Of a stretch of 31,879 nt of DNA, positions 7,848 to 15,914 are shown in pieces; within the stretch, counting starts at the first letter, position 1, and every line of letters begins with the position of its first letter. The stretch is from an uncultured Clostridia bacterium. GTDB lineage: Bacteria; Bacillota; Clostridia; TANB77; CAG-465. The stretch covers positions 1 to 31,879 of the forward strand of contig CAKPJL010000011.1 in assembly GCA_934162655.1 (NCBI GenBank). Direction: 5' to 3'. The translations under genes were made by a program, and so were the position numbers. The notes under the pieces were generated by a model. The model did no database searches and was not told the origin of the DNA. It was given only the letters and a program-made list of their open reading frames with translations.

Positions 7848-8534
7848 TTATATTTTGCCTAATCTATTTAATGGCCAAACCCTAATCCCTACATATCCTG
7901 TAACTTTTTGTAATGGAATACAACCAAAATATCTGCTATCCATACTATAAAGTCTATTATCTCCCATAACATATATACAATCTTCAGGAACAGTAACATC
8001 AAAAAATGCACCACCAAGTGTAGTATACTTATTAGTTAAGTATTCTTCTTCTAATTTTTCCCCATTTCTATAAACTTCACCAGATGCTGTAACTTCAATA
8101 TGATCACCTGGAAGACCTATTACTCTTTTTATATATTCTGTCTTACCTACTCCCATAAAATAATATGTAAAAGCATCCATACCTTTTTTCTCTATAAATT
8201 TTGCACTAACATCTTCTAGGTTAGAAGATGGTTCAACATTTATATTTAGGGGTGCCTCAAATATTATTATATCTCCATATTTTAAATCTTTTTTAAATAC
8301 TTTTGATCTTTGTATTGTAACTCTCTCACCTTCAATTGCAGTAGGATACATTGAGGTTTGTCTTATACACGAAATAGTTCCAAAAAAATAGTTGATTATT
8401 AGATATAATACATATGCAATTAAAAAGCATATTATCCATTCAATGATTTCTCTAAATACTTTTTTTCCATTCATCTTACTTAAACTATCATTAACATTTT
8501 TTTTCTCTTGTTCCAATTTAGTACCTTCTTTCAT
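7848..8534 (-). CDS. lepB: Signal peptidase I
   Basis: This 228-residue membrane-bound serine protease removes signal peptides from exported proteins. It has one N-terminal transmembrane helix (WIICFLIAYVLYLIINYFF, about 33-51) and the catalytic part outside. The catalytic Ser61 is in TSMYPT and the general base Lys136 in YIKRVIGLPGD. The C-terminal box is VMGDNRLYSMDSRYFG. The order and length fit the single-helix Gram-positive type. The annotated ATG at 8534 lacks a good ribosome site; the in-frame ATG at residue 21 (MNGKKVF) is an alternative that keeps the membrane helix. It is the first gene of the lepB-holB-ricT-ferredoxin operon. Confidence 0.93.
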   Translation of the reverse strand: MKEGTKLEQEKKNVNDSLSKMNGKKVFREIIEWIICFLIAYVLYLIINYFFGTISCIRQTSMYPTAIEGERVTIQRSKVFKKDLKYGDIIIFEAPLNINVEPSSNLEDVSAKFIEKKGMDAFTYYFMGVGKTEYIKRVIGLPGDHIEVTASGEVYRNGEKLEEEYLTNKYTTLGGAFFDVTVPEDCIYVMGDNRLYSMDSRYFGCIPLQKVTGYVGIRVWPLNRLGKI

Positions 8535-8577
8535 ATAACAATAATTTTAACACACTATATAAAAAAAAACAAGAAAA

Positions 8578-8610
8578 AATAAAGTTAGAAACATAACTTC
8601 TAACTTTATT
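8578..8610 (-). terminator. Terminator after metG
   Basis: A perfect 13-bp stem, AATAAAGTTAGAA (8578-8590) with TTCTAACTTTATT (8598-8610), has a 7-base loop. Read on the - strand it is followed by a T-rich tail. Confidence 0.88.
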
Positions 8611-8619
8611 TAATATCAT

Positions 8620-10560
8620 TTAGTGAATATTTGCACCATTTTCTAAGGTGCCTTGATTTGAATCTAAAACTAGTAATTTTACCACATCGCTATCACCTGC
8701 TGCAAGAAGCATTCCATTTGATTCTACTCCTCTTAATTTAGCTTTTTTCAAATTTGCTACAACTACTACTTGTTTTCCTAAAAGTTCTTCCTCACTATAA
8801 TACTTAACCAGTCCTGATACTATTGTACGTGGTTTTTCTTCACCTAAGTCAACTAAAAGTTCATATAGCTTTTCTGAGTTTTCTACTCTTTTAACTTCTT
8901 TTATTTGTCCGACTTTAAGTTTAATCTTATCTAATAAATCTATTGTAATTGTATCATCTACTTTTTGTATTTCTTCTTTTACTTCTTCCATTTTATTTTT
9001 CACTTCCTTGTCATCTTTTTTTGGTATCTCTATTCTTGGAAATAAGTTACTACCTTTTTTTATTTTTTGTCCATTTTCTAATAAATCAAATTTTGATGCT
9101 GACTCAAAATTTGTAAGATTGTCTATACCATCAATTCCTAATTGTTCAAATATCTTAGTTGGTGTTTCAACAAAGAATGGTTGTAGTAGTACAGCAATAA
9201 TTCTTATAGATGAACATAAATTATATAAAACAGTATTTAGTCTATCATAATCTTCATTTTTAGCTAAAATCCATGGCATTGAAAGATCAATATATTTATT
9301 AGAAAATCTAATAAGTTCCCATATTTTTGAAATTGCGTCATTAATTTTGAATTCATCCATGTATTTTTCTACTTCTATTTTTGTTCTAAGTGCTAAATTT
9401 ATTAAATCACTGTCATATGGCTCATTTTTTGTACCTTTTTTTAGTATCCCTAAATTATACTTTTCAACCATTGCAGTTACTCTACTTACAAGATTTCCCA
9501 AATCATTTGAAAGATCAGAATTGGATTTTTCTAAAAATAATTCTTCTGAAAAATTTCCGTCCTGTCCAAGTGATACCTCATGAAGTAAGAAATACCTTAA
9601 ACTATCTACTGATGTTTCATCTATATATACTCTTGGGTCTTTGTAGTTTCCAAAAGATTTAGATATTTTTGCACCATCAACTACAAGCCAGCCATGTCCA
9701 AATACTTTTTTAGGAAGCGGTAGATTAAGTGCCATTAAAAGTGCTGGCCATATAATTGAGTGGAATCTAAATATTTCTTTACCTACTAGATGAATGTCTG
9801 CTGGCCAATACTTTTTAAACAGTTCATCATTTGAACTTAAATAACCAAGTCCTGATATATAATTAGATAGTGCATCAATCCAAACATATACTGTTTGCTT
9901 TTTATCAAAAGGTACTTTAATTCCCCAATTAACACTAGAACGTGAAACGCAAAGGTCTGTTAAACCCTTCTTCATAAAATTCTCCATCATTTCATTCTTT
10001 CTAGATATTGGTTCTAAAAATTCTGGATGTTCATTATAATATTTAATTATTTTATCTTGATATTTTGAAAGTCTGAAAAAGTAACTTTCTTCTTTAACAA
10101 GTTCCACATCTCTACCACAGTCTGGGCATTTTCCGTTAACTAGTTGACTTTCTGTCCAAAAGGATTCACATGGAGTACAGTATTTGCCTTCATATGATGA
10201 CAAATATATATCACCTTGATCATATAATTTTTGAAATATTTTTTCAACACATTCCACATGTTCCTTATCAGTTGTACGAATATACTTATCATACTTTACT
10301 CCAAGTCTTTCCCATAAATCTTTTGTATCATCTACAATTTCATCTACATAGGCTTTTGGAGTCTTTGCAGCCTCACTTGCTTTTTTTTCTATTTTTTGCC
10401 CATGTTCATCTGTTCCTGTCATAAAAAATACATCATAACCTTTTAGTCTTTTGTATTTGGCAATTGTATCTGCAACAACAGTACAATAACAATGGCCAAC
10501 ATGAAATTTACCACTAGGATAATATATTGGTGTTGTTATATAAAATTTTTTATTTTCCAT
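8620..10560 (-). CDS. metG: Methionyl-tRNA synthetase with C-terminal tRNA-binding domain
   Basis: This 646-residue class I synthetase charges initiator and elongator tRNA-Met. The HIGH motif appears as YPSGKFHVGHCY near the N-terminus. A zinc-knuckle region (CTPCESFW, CPDCGRD) follows at about residues 127-150. The KMSKS loop is KISKSFGNYKDP near 300, with Ile in place of Met. The anticodon-binding domain is helical, and the last 110 residues form an OB-fold EMAP/Trbp111-type domain (KLKVGQIKEVKRVENSEKLY, MLLAAGD). This two-part form is usual in Firmicutes. The start ATG abuts the acpS stop codon, and its GGAGGA ribosome site lies within the end of acpS, so it depends on acpS transcription. 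The leader shows no T-box. Confidence 0.97.
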   Translation of the reverse strand: MENKKFYITTPIYYPSGKFHVGHCYCTVVADTIAKYKRLKGYDVFFMTGTDEHGQKIEKKASEAAKTPKAYVDEIVDDTKDLWERLGVKYDKYIRTTDKEHVECVEKIFQKLYDQGDIYLSSYEGKYCTPCESFWTESQLVNGKCPDCGRDVELVKEESYFFRLSKYQDKIIKYYNEHPEFLEPISRKNEMMENFMKKGLTDLCVSRSSVNWGIKVPFDKKQTVYVWIDALSNYISGLGYLSSNDELFKKYWPADIHLVGKEIFRFHSIIWPALLMALNLPLPKKVFGHGWLVVDGAKISKSFGNYKDPRVYIDETSVDSLRYFLLHEVSLGQDGNFSEELFLEKSNSDLSNDLGNLVSRVTAMVEKYNLGILKKGTKNEPYDSDLINLALRTKIEVEKYMDEFKINDAISKIWELIRFSNKYIDLSMPWILAKNEDYDRLNTVLYNLCSSIRIIAVLLQPFFVETPTKIFEQLGIDGIDNLTNFESASKFDLLENGQKIKKGSNLFPRIEIPKKDDKEVKNKMEEVKEEIQKVDDTITIDLLDKIKLKVGQIKEVKRVENSEKLYELLVDLGEEKPRTIVSGLVKYYSEEELLGKQVVVVANLKKAKLRGVESNGMLLAAGDSDVVKLLVLDSNQGTLENGANIH

Positions 10561-10965
10561 TTAATTTTCCTCCTCCATATTTATAACTGCAACAGATGTG
10601 GCAAATTCACTTATATGTGATATACTAACATCTACTTTTATATTTCTTTGTTTTAATATTTTGTTTAAATCGTCATTTAAAAAATTAACTTCTGGCCTTC
10701 TTTTTAGCTCATCTACATTTAGTATTTCTACATCTTCTAGTAAATATTCAAAATTGTAATCAATCAAAAATTTAGAGATTGCTTTATATATAGCTTCTTT
10801 TGCTGCAAATCTGCCTGCATATCTTTGATATTTATACTCACTTTTAGAAAGTTCAATATCATCAATTTCTTTTTTTGAAAATATTTTTTCTTTAAACCCA
10901 TTAACCAAATTGATTGCATCTTTTACTCTTTTGACTTCTATTATATCTGTCCCACAATATACCAT
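10561..10965 (-). CDS. acpS: Holo-[acyl-carrier-protein] synthase
   Basis: This 134-residue enzyme transfers 4'-phosphopantetheine from CoA to acyl carrier protein for fatty acid synthesis. It has the two family motifs: CGTDIIEVKRV at the N-terminus, whose Asp binds Mg2+, and RFAAKEAIYKA near residue 55, whose Glu also binds Mg2+. The C-terminal HISEFATSVAVI strand matches the SHDxxxAxA region of the family. Length is typical. It is the first gene of an acpS-metG operon driven by the promoter at 11002-11030 and ends exactly where metG starts. Confidence 0.94.
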   Translation of the reverse strand: MVYCGTDIIEVKRVKDAINLVNGFKEKIFSKKEIDDIELSKSEYKYQRYAGRFAAKEAIYKAISKFLIDYNFEYLLEDVEILNVDELKRRPEVNFLNDDLNKILKQRNIKVDVSISHISEFATSVAVINMEEEN

Positions 10966-11001
10966 ATTCTTCTTATTTCTCCACTTATATTTAACAAATA
11001 T

Positions 11002-11030
11002 ATATTACACTGATTTACCATAAAAGTCAA
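11002..11030 (-). promoter_or_regulatory. Promoter of acpS-metG
   Basis: On the - strand, TTGACT (11025-11030) and TAATAT (11002-11007) are separated by 17 bases, about 40 bases before the acpS start. It is back to back with the tRNA promoter. Confidence 0.75.
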
Positions 11031-11068
11031 GGTTTTTCAAAGTTTTGAAACTTTTATTAAAAAAACTA

Positions 11069-11097
11069 TTGATTTTTAAAATTAAAGATGCTATAAT
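11069..11097 (+). promoter_or_regulatory. Promoter of tRNA-Pro
   Basis: TTGATT (11069-11074) and a perfect TATAAT (11092-11097) with a 17-base spacer end 12 bases before the first tRNA base. Confidence 0.82.
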
Positions 11098-11109
11098 AAT
11101 AAAGTCAAT

Positions 11110-11185
11110 CGGGATGTAGCGCAATTGGTAGCGCACGTGGTTTGGGACCATGGGGTTGCAGGTTCAAGTCCTGTCATTCCGACCA
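11110..11185 (+). tRNA. tRNA-Pro (anticodon UGG)
   Basis: A full 76-base cloverleaf includes an encoded CCA. The acceptor stem is CGGGATG with CATTCCG, the D-stem GCGC with GCGC, the anticodon stem CGTGG with CCATG around the loop TTTGGGA (anticodon TGG), and the T-arm GCAGG-TTCAAGT-CCTGT, with discriminator A. The UGG anticodon can read most proline codons. It has its own promoter and terminator. Confidence 0.97.
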
Positions 11186-11191
11186 GTATTT

Positions 11192-11235
11192 AATACCAGC
11201 CTTTATTGAAATATCAGCAAAGCTGGTATTTTTAT
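11192..11235 (+). terminator. Terminator of tRNA-Pro
   Basis: AATACCAGC (11192-11200) pairs with GCTGGTATT (11222-11230) across a 21-base loop and is followed by TTTATTT. Confidence 0.8.
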
Positions 11236-11370
11236 TTACATAATCAAAATTCTTAAATATTTTCTTTATAAATCGTCAAAAGTCTTTATTTATAAGTGTT
11301 TTTACTACTTTTGCCTTTTTCAAACTTTCTCATTATTTTTTACAAATAGGTGTATGTTAGTCAATGATGT

Positions 11371-11409
11371 GAAACAAATTCATTCAAATAATATGATTGA
11401 ATTTGTTTC
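11371..11409. repeat. 12-bp inverted repeat at the left end of the IS
   Basis: GAAACAAATTCA (11371-11382) is the exact reverse complement of TGAATTTGTTTC (11398-11409) with 15 bases between. It lies just after the transposase stop codon. It may be part of the IS end or a block to transcription; there is no clear T-tail on the transposase strand. Confidence 0.7.
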
Positions 11410-11415
11410 TTTATA

Positions 11416-12306
11416 TTAAGCTATCATTAATTCTGCTCTTTTTTCTTTTGGTGTTAAATATCCTAATACTGCCATAAGTATTCTGTTTGATCTTTTTAGA
11501 TATGTAGCTCCTTGTTTTCTTAAATCTTCTAAACTATAAAATGTAAGCCAACTATAAAATCTTTCATTATCATTTCTATGACTTCTTTCAACTTTACCAT
11601 TGTGTTCTGGCGTTCTTGGTCTTATTTTATGATGTTTTATTTCTAATTCCTTTAATAACTTCTCCATTGGATGTATTTTCTTTATCTCTGCTTGATTATA
11701 TGTAAATTCTATTCCATTATCTGTTTGTATTTCTTTTGTTTTATAACCATAGTATCTTATACATCTTTGTATAAAATCTACTGTATTCATCGATGTATGT
11801 TCCTCATACCAATATAAGTACCTTTCTCTACTTGCTTCATCTATACAGGTATATTGATAATATCTTATCTCTTTTGATAAATTTTTCACTTTACATTCTA
11901 ATGGTACATATTTAACATCTATCTGCCATTTTTCGCCTATTTGCTTTGGTGTATGATATTCTTTGTCGTGTTTCTTTGATGTTCCTTTTATTTCTGGATT
12001 ATTATAATATCCGATTTTTCTTAATACACTATATAATGATGCCGGTCTTCTTTTATATCCTTTATTTATCTTTAACTTATACCATATTTCATTTAATGTT
12101 ATATGTGGATTCCTTTTTATTAAATCATTTATCCATTTTATTTCTTCATCTGTATGTTCTGCTGGATGTTTGCTTAATGGTCTATGTGATTTATCTTTTA
12201 TACTTTCTTTTGTTCCATCATATTTTTTATTCCATCTCCATAAAGAAGTTCTTGATATATGGTACTTTCTACATACATATTCTATGTCTCCACAATTTCT
12301 ATACAT
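11416..12306 (-). CDS. DDE transposase, IS481/IS3-type integrase core, 5'-truncated
   Basis: The 296 readable residues begin in a helix-turn-helix (YVCRKYHISRTSLWRW, about 10-25) and continue into an RNase H-fold integrase core. The catalytic triad is visible: Asp130 (WQIDVKYV), Asp196 (IQTDNGIEF) and Glu240 (EHNGKVERS). The C-terminus appears complete. The N-terminus is not: the frame stays open upstream of Met1 but enters sequence that encodes flavodoxin on the opposite strand, and there is no ribosome site. The single-frame layout favours IS481 over the two-frame IS3 group. A protein starting here would keep the catalytic core but lack the first part of the DNA-binding domain, so the element is probably dead. 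Confidence 0.82.
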   Translation of the reverse strand: MYRNCGDIEYVCRKYHISRTSLWRWNKKYDGTKESIKDKSHRPLSKHPAEHTDEEIKWINDLIKRNPHITLNEIWYKLKINKGYKRRPASLYSVLRKIGYYNNPEIKGTSKKHDKEYHTPKQIGEKWQIDVKYVPLECKVKNLSKEIRYYQYTCIDEASRERYLYWYEEHTSMNTVDFIQRCIRYYGYKTKEIQTDNGIEFTYNQAEIKKIHPMEKLLKELEIKHHKIRPRTPEHNGKVERSHRNDNERFYSWLTFYSLEDLRKQGATYLKRSNRILMAVLGYLTPKEKRAELMIA

Positions 12307-12317
12307 TTCTACTGCTT

Positions 12318-12548
12318 TGGTGGGGTGAAGCTGCTTGGCCTATAACATCACTAATAAGTAATATAGACTTTAGTGGCAAAACTGTTATACCTTTTTGTAC
12401 ATCAGCTTCATCCTCTTTAGGAAATAGTGCAAAAAATTTGAAAGAAGTGGAAAAAGGTTCAGAAAATTGGCTTGAGGGAAAAAGATTTAGTTCAAGTGCT
12501 AGTGACACAGAAATTAAAACTTGGTTAACTAGCCTAAATTTATTATAG
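12318..12548 (+). pseudogene. Flavodoxin fragment 1, C-terminal 76 codons
   Basis: The frame from 12318 to the TAG at 12546-12548 reads WWGEAAWPITSLIS, then DFSGKTVIPFCTSASS, ending in TWLTSLNLL. This is the C-terminal half of a short flavodoxin of the Flavodoxin_4/flavodoxin-like class, from the WW-G-aromatic loop near the FMN to the last helix. The 5' half is missing: the sequence to the left is the IS element, and no flavodoxin N-terminus is seen beyond it. Insertion therefore came with deletion or later rearrangement. It lies 15 bases before the carboxymuconolactone-decarboxylase-like gene. Confidence 0.82.
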
Positions 12549-12563
12549 AAAGGATTGATTATT

Positions 12564-12884
12564 ATGAAACAAACTGCTGGAAGAGATATACTTGGAAATT
12601 TAGCACCAGAATTTGCTAGATTAAATGATGACGTATTATTTGGTGAGATTTGGTCAAGAGAAGATAAATTATCTCTTAGAGATAGAAGTATGATAACAAT
12701 AAGTGCTCTTATGGCACAAGGATTATTTCCACAACTAAAATCACATATAAAGCTTGGAATGAAACATGGAATTACAAAAGAGGAAATGGTAGAAATGGTA
12801 ACTCAACTTGCATTCTATACAGGTTGGGCAAAAGCATGAAGTACATTTCCTATAATTGATTAAATATATAATGGTAAGGAGTAA
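12564..12884 (+). pseudogene. Carboxymuconolactone decarboxylase-like protein, copy 1, with two nonsense codons
   Basis: The ATG at 12564, with AAGGA at 12550-12554, starts a CMD/AhpD-fold protein: AGRDILGNLAPEFARLND, DRSMITISALMAQG, KEEMVEMVTQLAFYTGWAKA. Translation stops at TGA 12837-12839, where the family and the second copy in this window have Trp (TGG). A further TAA at 12861-12863 replaces GAA. The ancestral stop is TAA 12882-12884, so about 15 C-terminal residues (STFPII...) are lost. The peroxidase-type CxxC of AhpD is absent, as in plain CMD proteins. The short C-terminal loss may leave a folded product, but two independent stops suggest decay. It would be co-transcribed with the flavodoxin fragments. 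Confidence 0.8.
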
Positions 12885-12891
12885 ATTAAAA

Positions 12892-12951
12892 TAAAACTTT
12901 TACAGTATTTATAGTTATACATAAAATATAGGCAATACAAGAAAAATACCA
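12892..12951 (+). pseudogene. Flavodoxin fragment 2, eroded 5' end
   Basis: The bases from ATAAAACTTTTACAG onward align by eye with the start of the flavodoxin gene at 15128 (ATGAAAACTTTAATAG...), with the start codon changed to ATA and several indels. It follows CMD copy 1 exactly as the flavodoxin at 15128 follows CMD copy 2, including the shared spacer GGAGTAAATTAAAAT. It is non-coding now. The right border is approximate, and about 180 bases of unassigned AT-rich sequence follow before the ABC exporter. Confidence 0.6.
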
Positions 12952-13127
12952 AACTCCGTAAATTATTGACAAAATCGATCCTAAAAAATTTTTAAATATA
13001 AATAATATAAAAGTAGAGAAATTTGTGATATAATGGTGAAAATTGCGTTATTATATGTTACAATAAAGTGCAAAGCAAAATAAAAAAATATTATTATTTG
13101 CTTATTTGTGAAACGGAGTAGATACAA

Positions 13128-14846
13128 GTGAAAAATGATACCAAAAATTTAAGTAAGTTAATTAAATATTATAAAAAGTATAAATTTTTCTCTATACTAG
13201 TTGTTGTATTAAGTTTAGGATATGCAGGAATATCATTATTATCACCAATATATGAAGGAAAATTGTTAGGTTATTTTGAAAACTTTAATAAAGAAAACAT
13301 TTTAAAAACAGCATTATTTTTAATGGCATTAAGAATTGTAATTGAGATAGTTACAAACTTATGGTCAAGAGTAGTTTTGAAATTAAATGGAAAAGTTAAT
13401 TTTGATTTAAAAAGTGATATGTTAGAAAGCCTAACAAACTTTGAAGTAAAAAATTTTGATAATACAAATTCGGGGCTTTTTATATCAAGATTAAATAAGG
13501 ATACTACTGAATTATCGGAATTATTTGATTATATAACAGACGATTTATCTGGTGTAATACTTAATGTTAGTTTTATAGTTTATGTTTCTTATCTTAATAT
13601 ATATTTAGGTTTATATTTGATTTTAAATGTAATATTTATTTATATTTTAACATCAAAAAAATTATATTATTATAAAAGTGCAAAAAAAGATTATAAAGAA
13701 AAAGATGAAAAAGTTGTAGGATTATACACAGATGTAATAAGAGGAATAAGAGAGATTAAAGATCTTAATTTAAAATCAATAGTTTTACGAGATGTCAATA
13801 AAAGACAAACAGAAACAATAAAAGCAGAAATAAAAAGTATACATACTAAAAGGACTTGGAATAGGTGGATAAAAGCATTCCAACATATATTAGACTTTAT
13901 TTTTATATTACTATCAGTTTACTTTATTATAAATAATACACTTCAAATCAGCTCATTTATGATAATCTTTCTATATAAAAATAAAGTGTTAGATTTAATA
14001 GATTATATATCAGAAATAAGGGAAAAATTAGCGGATGGAAAAGTTTCTGCTTCAAGAGTGTTTGATATAATTACATATAATTCTTTTAGCAAAGAAATTT
14101 ATGGAACAACAAAATTGGATAATATAAAGGGAAATATAGAGTTTAAAAAAGTAGTATTTAAATACAATTCAAATAAATTGTTTGAAAATTTGACTTTCAA
14201 AGTTGAACCAAACAAGATGATTGCAATCGTTGGTAAAAGTGGAGAGGGAAAATCAACTATTTTGAAATTGATAAGTAAAAGTTATAGTGCAAATAGTGGA
14301 GAAATATTGATAGATAATCACAATATAAATGACTTATCAGAAGAAACTATAAAAAATAGCATATCAGTAGTTTCTCAATCACCTTACATTTTTAATTTAT
14401 CAATAAAAGAAAATATTAAATTAGCTAATTCATATGCGACAGACGATGAAATAATAGAAGTCTGTAAAAAGGCACAAATTCATGATGTTATTATATCAAT
14501 GAAAGATGGTTATAATACTCTTGTTGGAGAAAATGGAGTTATTTTAAGTGGTGGTCAAAAACAAAGAATTGCTATTGCAAGAGCCTTAATAAAGAAATCA
14601 AAGATAATTTTACTAGATGAGGCCACAAGTTCATTAGATAATAATAATCAAGAAAAAATAAAAAATGTTATTAAAGATCTAGCAAAAGACCATACAATTA
14701 TTATTGTTGCACATAGATTAAGTACAATAGTAGATTCTGATAATATTTTTATTATAGATAAACACAAAATAAGTGCTAGTGGAACACATAATGAATTAAT
14801 GAAAAATTGTGCTGAATACAGAAATTTGTATGAGATAGAAGAGTAA
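13128..14846 (+). CDS. ABC exporter, fused membrane and ATPase domains, complete catalytic motifs
   Basis: The protein has 572 residues: a six-helix transmembrane domain (about 1-310) followed by a nucleotide-binding domain. Walker A is VGKSGEGKST, the signature LSGGQKQRIAIARAL, Walker B IILLDEATSSLD with the catalytic Glu, and the switch His is in VAHRLST. All are canonical, so it can act as a homodimer. There is no N-terminal C39 peptidase domain. The start is GTG at 13128 with GGAG 9 bases upstream. No substrate can be named: no peptide precursor or resistance marker lies beside it. It lies between two decayed CMD-flavodoxin modules, about 280 bases from each. Confidence 0.88.
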   Translation: MKNDTKNLSKLIKYYKKYKFFSILVVVLSLGYAGISLLSPIYEGKLLGYFENFNKENILKTALFLMALRIVIEIVTNLWSRVVLKLNGKVNFDLKSDMLESLTNFEVKNFDNTNSGLFISRLNKDTTELSELFDYITDDLSGVILNVSFIVYVSYLNIYLGLYLILNVIFIYILTSKKLYYYKSAKKDYKEKDEKVVGLYTDVIRGIREIKDLNLKSIVLRDVNKRQTETIKAEIKSIHTKRTWNRWIKAFQHILDFIFILLSVYFIINNTLQISSFMIIFLYKNKVLDLIDYISEIREKLADGKVSASRVFDIITYNSFSKEIYGTTKLDNIKGNIEFKKVVFKYNSNKLFENLTFKVEPNKMIAIVGKSGEGKSTILKLISKSYSANSGEILIDNHNINDLSEETIKNSISVVSQSPYIFNLSIKENIKLANSYATDDEIIEVCKKAQIHDVIISMKDGYNTLVGENGVILSGGQKQRIAIARALIKKSKIILLDEATSSLDNNNQEKIKNVIKDLAKDHTIIIVAHRLSTIVDSDNIFIIDKHKISASGTHNELMKNCAEYRNLYEIEE

Positions 14847-14969
14847 GTAGATTAATATTTAATTTGATAATAATAATAATTAAATGACTGAGTTTAAAAT
14901 CAATATAAGTTTCCAAGAATAGTAAAAAAAATTGTATAAACTAAAAAAATTTATTTAAATGCTAGTTAT

Positions 14970-15121
14970 ACAGAGATTAAATCACACATAAAGCTTAAAG
15001 TAGACCACAGAATTACAAAAGAGGAAATGGTATGGTAACTCAACTTGCATTTTATACAGGTTGGGCAAAAGCATGGAGTACATTTCCTATAATAGATGAA
15101 ATATATAATAGTAAGGAGTAA
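14970..15121 (+). pseudogene. Carboxymuconolactone decarboxylase-like remnant, copy 2
   Basis: From AAATCACACATAAAGCTT onward this is a close copy of the 3' half of the CMD gene at 12564-12884. The 5' half is gone. It has lost four bases in GAGGAAATGGTA-TGG compared with copy 1, which breaks the frame, but it keeps the Trp and Glu codons that copy 1 has lost to stops (GCATGGAGTACATTTCC, ATAGATGAAATA). It ends at TAA 15119-15121, 6 bases before the flavodoxin start codon, the ancestral spacing. Confidence 0.8.
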
Positions 15122-15127
15122 ATTAAA

Positions 15128-15603
15128 ATGAAAACTTTAATAGTATATTATAGTTACACAGGAAATACAAAAAAGAAGCTAACGCAATTAAAAATCGTTT
15201 AAATTATGACATATTAGAACTTATGCCTAAAATACCTTTTTCTGACAATTATGATGAGGTAGTAGCCGAATATCAAAATAATTCCATAGAAGATAAATCT
15301 ATAGAAATAAACGATATAGGAATTGATCTAAAAGAATATGATAAAATTATAATTGGATCTCCTGTATGGTGGTATACAATTTGTCATGTTATAACTTCTT
15401 TTTTAAAAAAATATGATTTATCAGGAAAGAAAATATATCCTTTTGCTACTAATGCAGGTTGGCTTGGAAAAACATTTAAGGATATAGAAAAATTGTGTCC
15501 TAATTCAGAAGTTGAAAAGGGCATGAATATTGTATTTGAAAGCTATACAGATAATCTAGTTACTAGTAAACAAGAAATTGATAAATGGATTCAAGAATTA
15601 TAA
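15128..15603 (+). pseudogene. Flavodoxin, nearly full length, one frameshift (fragment 3)
   Basis: ATG at 15128, after GGAG, starts KTLIVYYSYTGNTKK, the flavodoxin FMN-phosphate loop (SYTGNT). In a run of six A (15169-15174) the frame is lost; adding one A restores EANAIKNRLNYDILELMPK, and the reading continues as IIGSPVWWYTICHVITSF, PFATNAGWLGKTF and ends KWIQEL at TAA 15601-15603, about 158 residues in all. It is the short flavodoxin class that carries electrons via FMN. As written, only the part from 15223 onward can be translated, which lacks the phosphate loop. Since the single break is in a homopolymer, an intact gene with a sequencing error cannot be excluded. Confidence 0.82.
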
Positions 15604-15914
15604 ATTCTAAATAGATAATTAGTTTATAGTATCTTATTTTATGATATATAATGCTTTAGAAAAACAGGTGTTAGTTTTTTAAGCATACTTTAATTTCTAC
15701 AACACTTGTGAAGTGTTGCTCGGTACTATATCTAAAAGATTTTATACAATAGTTGAATTTAGTGTTTTTGAAGATTTTATTAGTTTTGAGATAAAACTTA
15801 AAAGGTAAAGTATGTAATAATTTAATTTGTTATATACTTTATTTTTTTGTCATGTTATGGTAGAATTTAGAAGAATAATTACAAAAATGAAATAGTAAAA
15901 AAGGAACAACAAAA
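15604..15914 (+). other. 311-base intergenic stretch before the ABC exporter pair
   Basis: I see no gene here. The only structure is a compact hairpin, CAACACTT-GTG-AAGTGTTG (15700-15718), with no T-tail, so it is not a standard terminator. The last 80 bases probably hold the promoter of the exporter pair, but no clean -35/-10 pair stands out. Confidence 0.5.

Larger units (their letters stand above)
11351..12317 (-). mobile_element. IS481-like insertion sequence, truncated at its transposase 5' end
   Basis: The element holds one DDE transposase gene (11416-12306). Its downstream (left) end probably lies near TGTATGTTAGTCAATGATGT (11351-11370), which looks like an IS481-type TGT terminus. 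The upstream (right) end is missing: flavodoxin coding sequence begins on the other strand at 12318, only 12 bases from the first Met of the transposase, which leaves no room for a promoter, ribosome site or terminal inverted repeat. I found no matching right-end copy of the TGT terminus or target duplication. The left boundary is an estimate. Confidence 0.55.

Noticed and set aside
11110..11415. tRNA-Pro as the attachment site of an integrated element filling 11.2-20.3 kb
   Set aside because: No second copy of the tRNA 3' end was seen at the other border, and there is no integrase gene. The only recombinase is the truncated IS transposase.
11946..12548. Long + strand frame across the transposase
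   Set aside because: It is antisense to the transposase up to about 12317; only the last part, from 12318, is real flavodoxin sequence.
12555..12839. CMD-like protein as an intact 94-residue gene
   Set aside because: Comparison with copy 2 at 14970-15121 shows two sense-to-stop changes at its 3' end. The real start is also 9 bases downstream, at 12564.
15700..15718. Hairpin CAACACTT-GTG-AAGTGTTG as a terminator
   Set aside because: There is no T-run after it on either strand, and it is nearly 100 bases from the flavodoxin stop codon.
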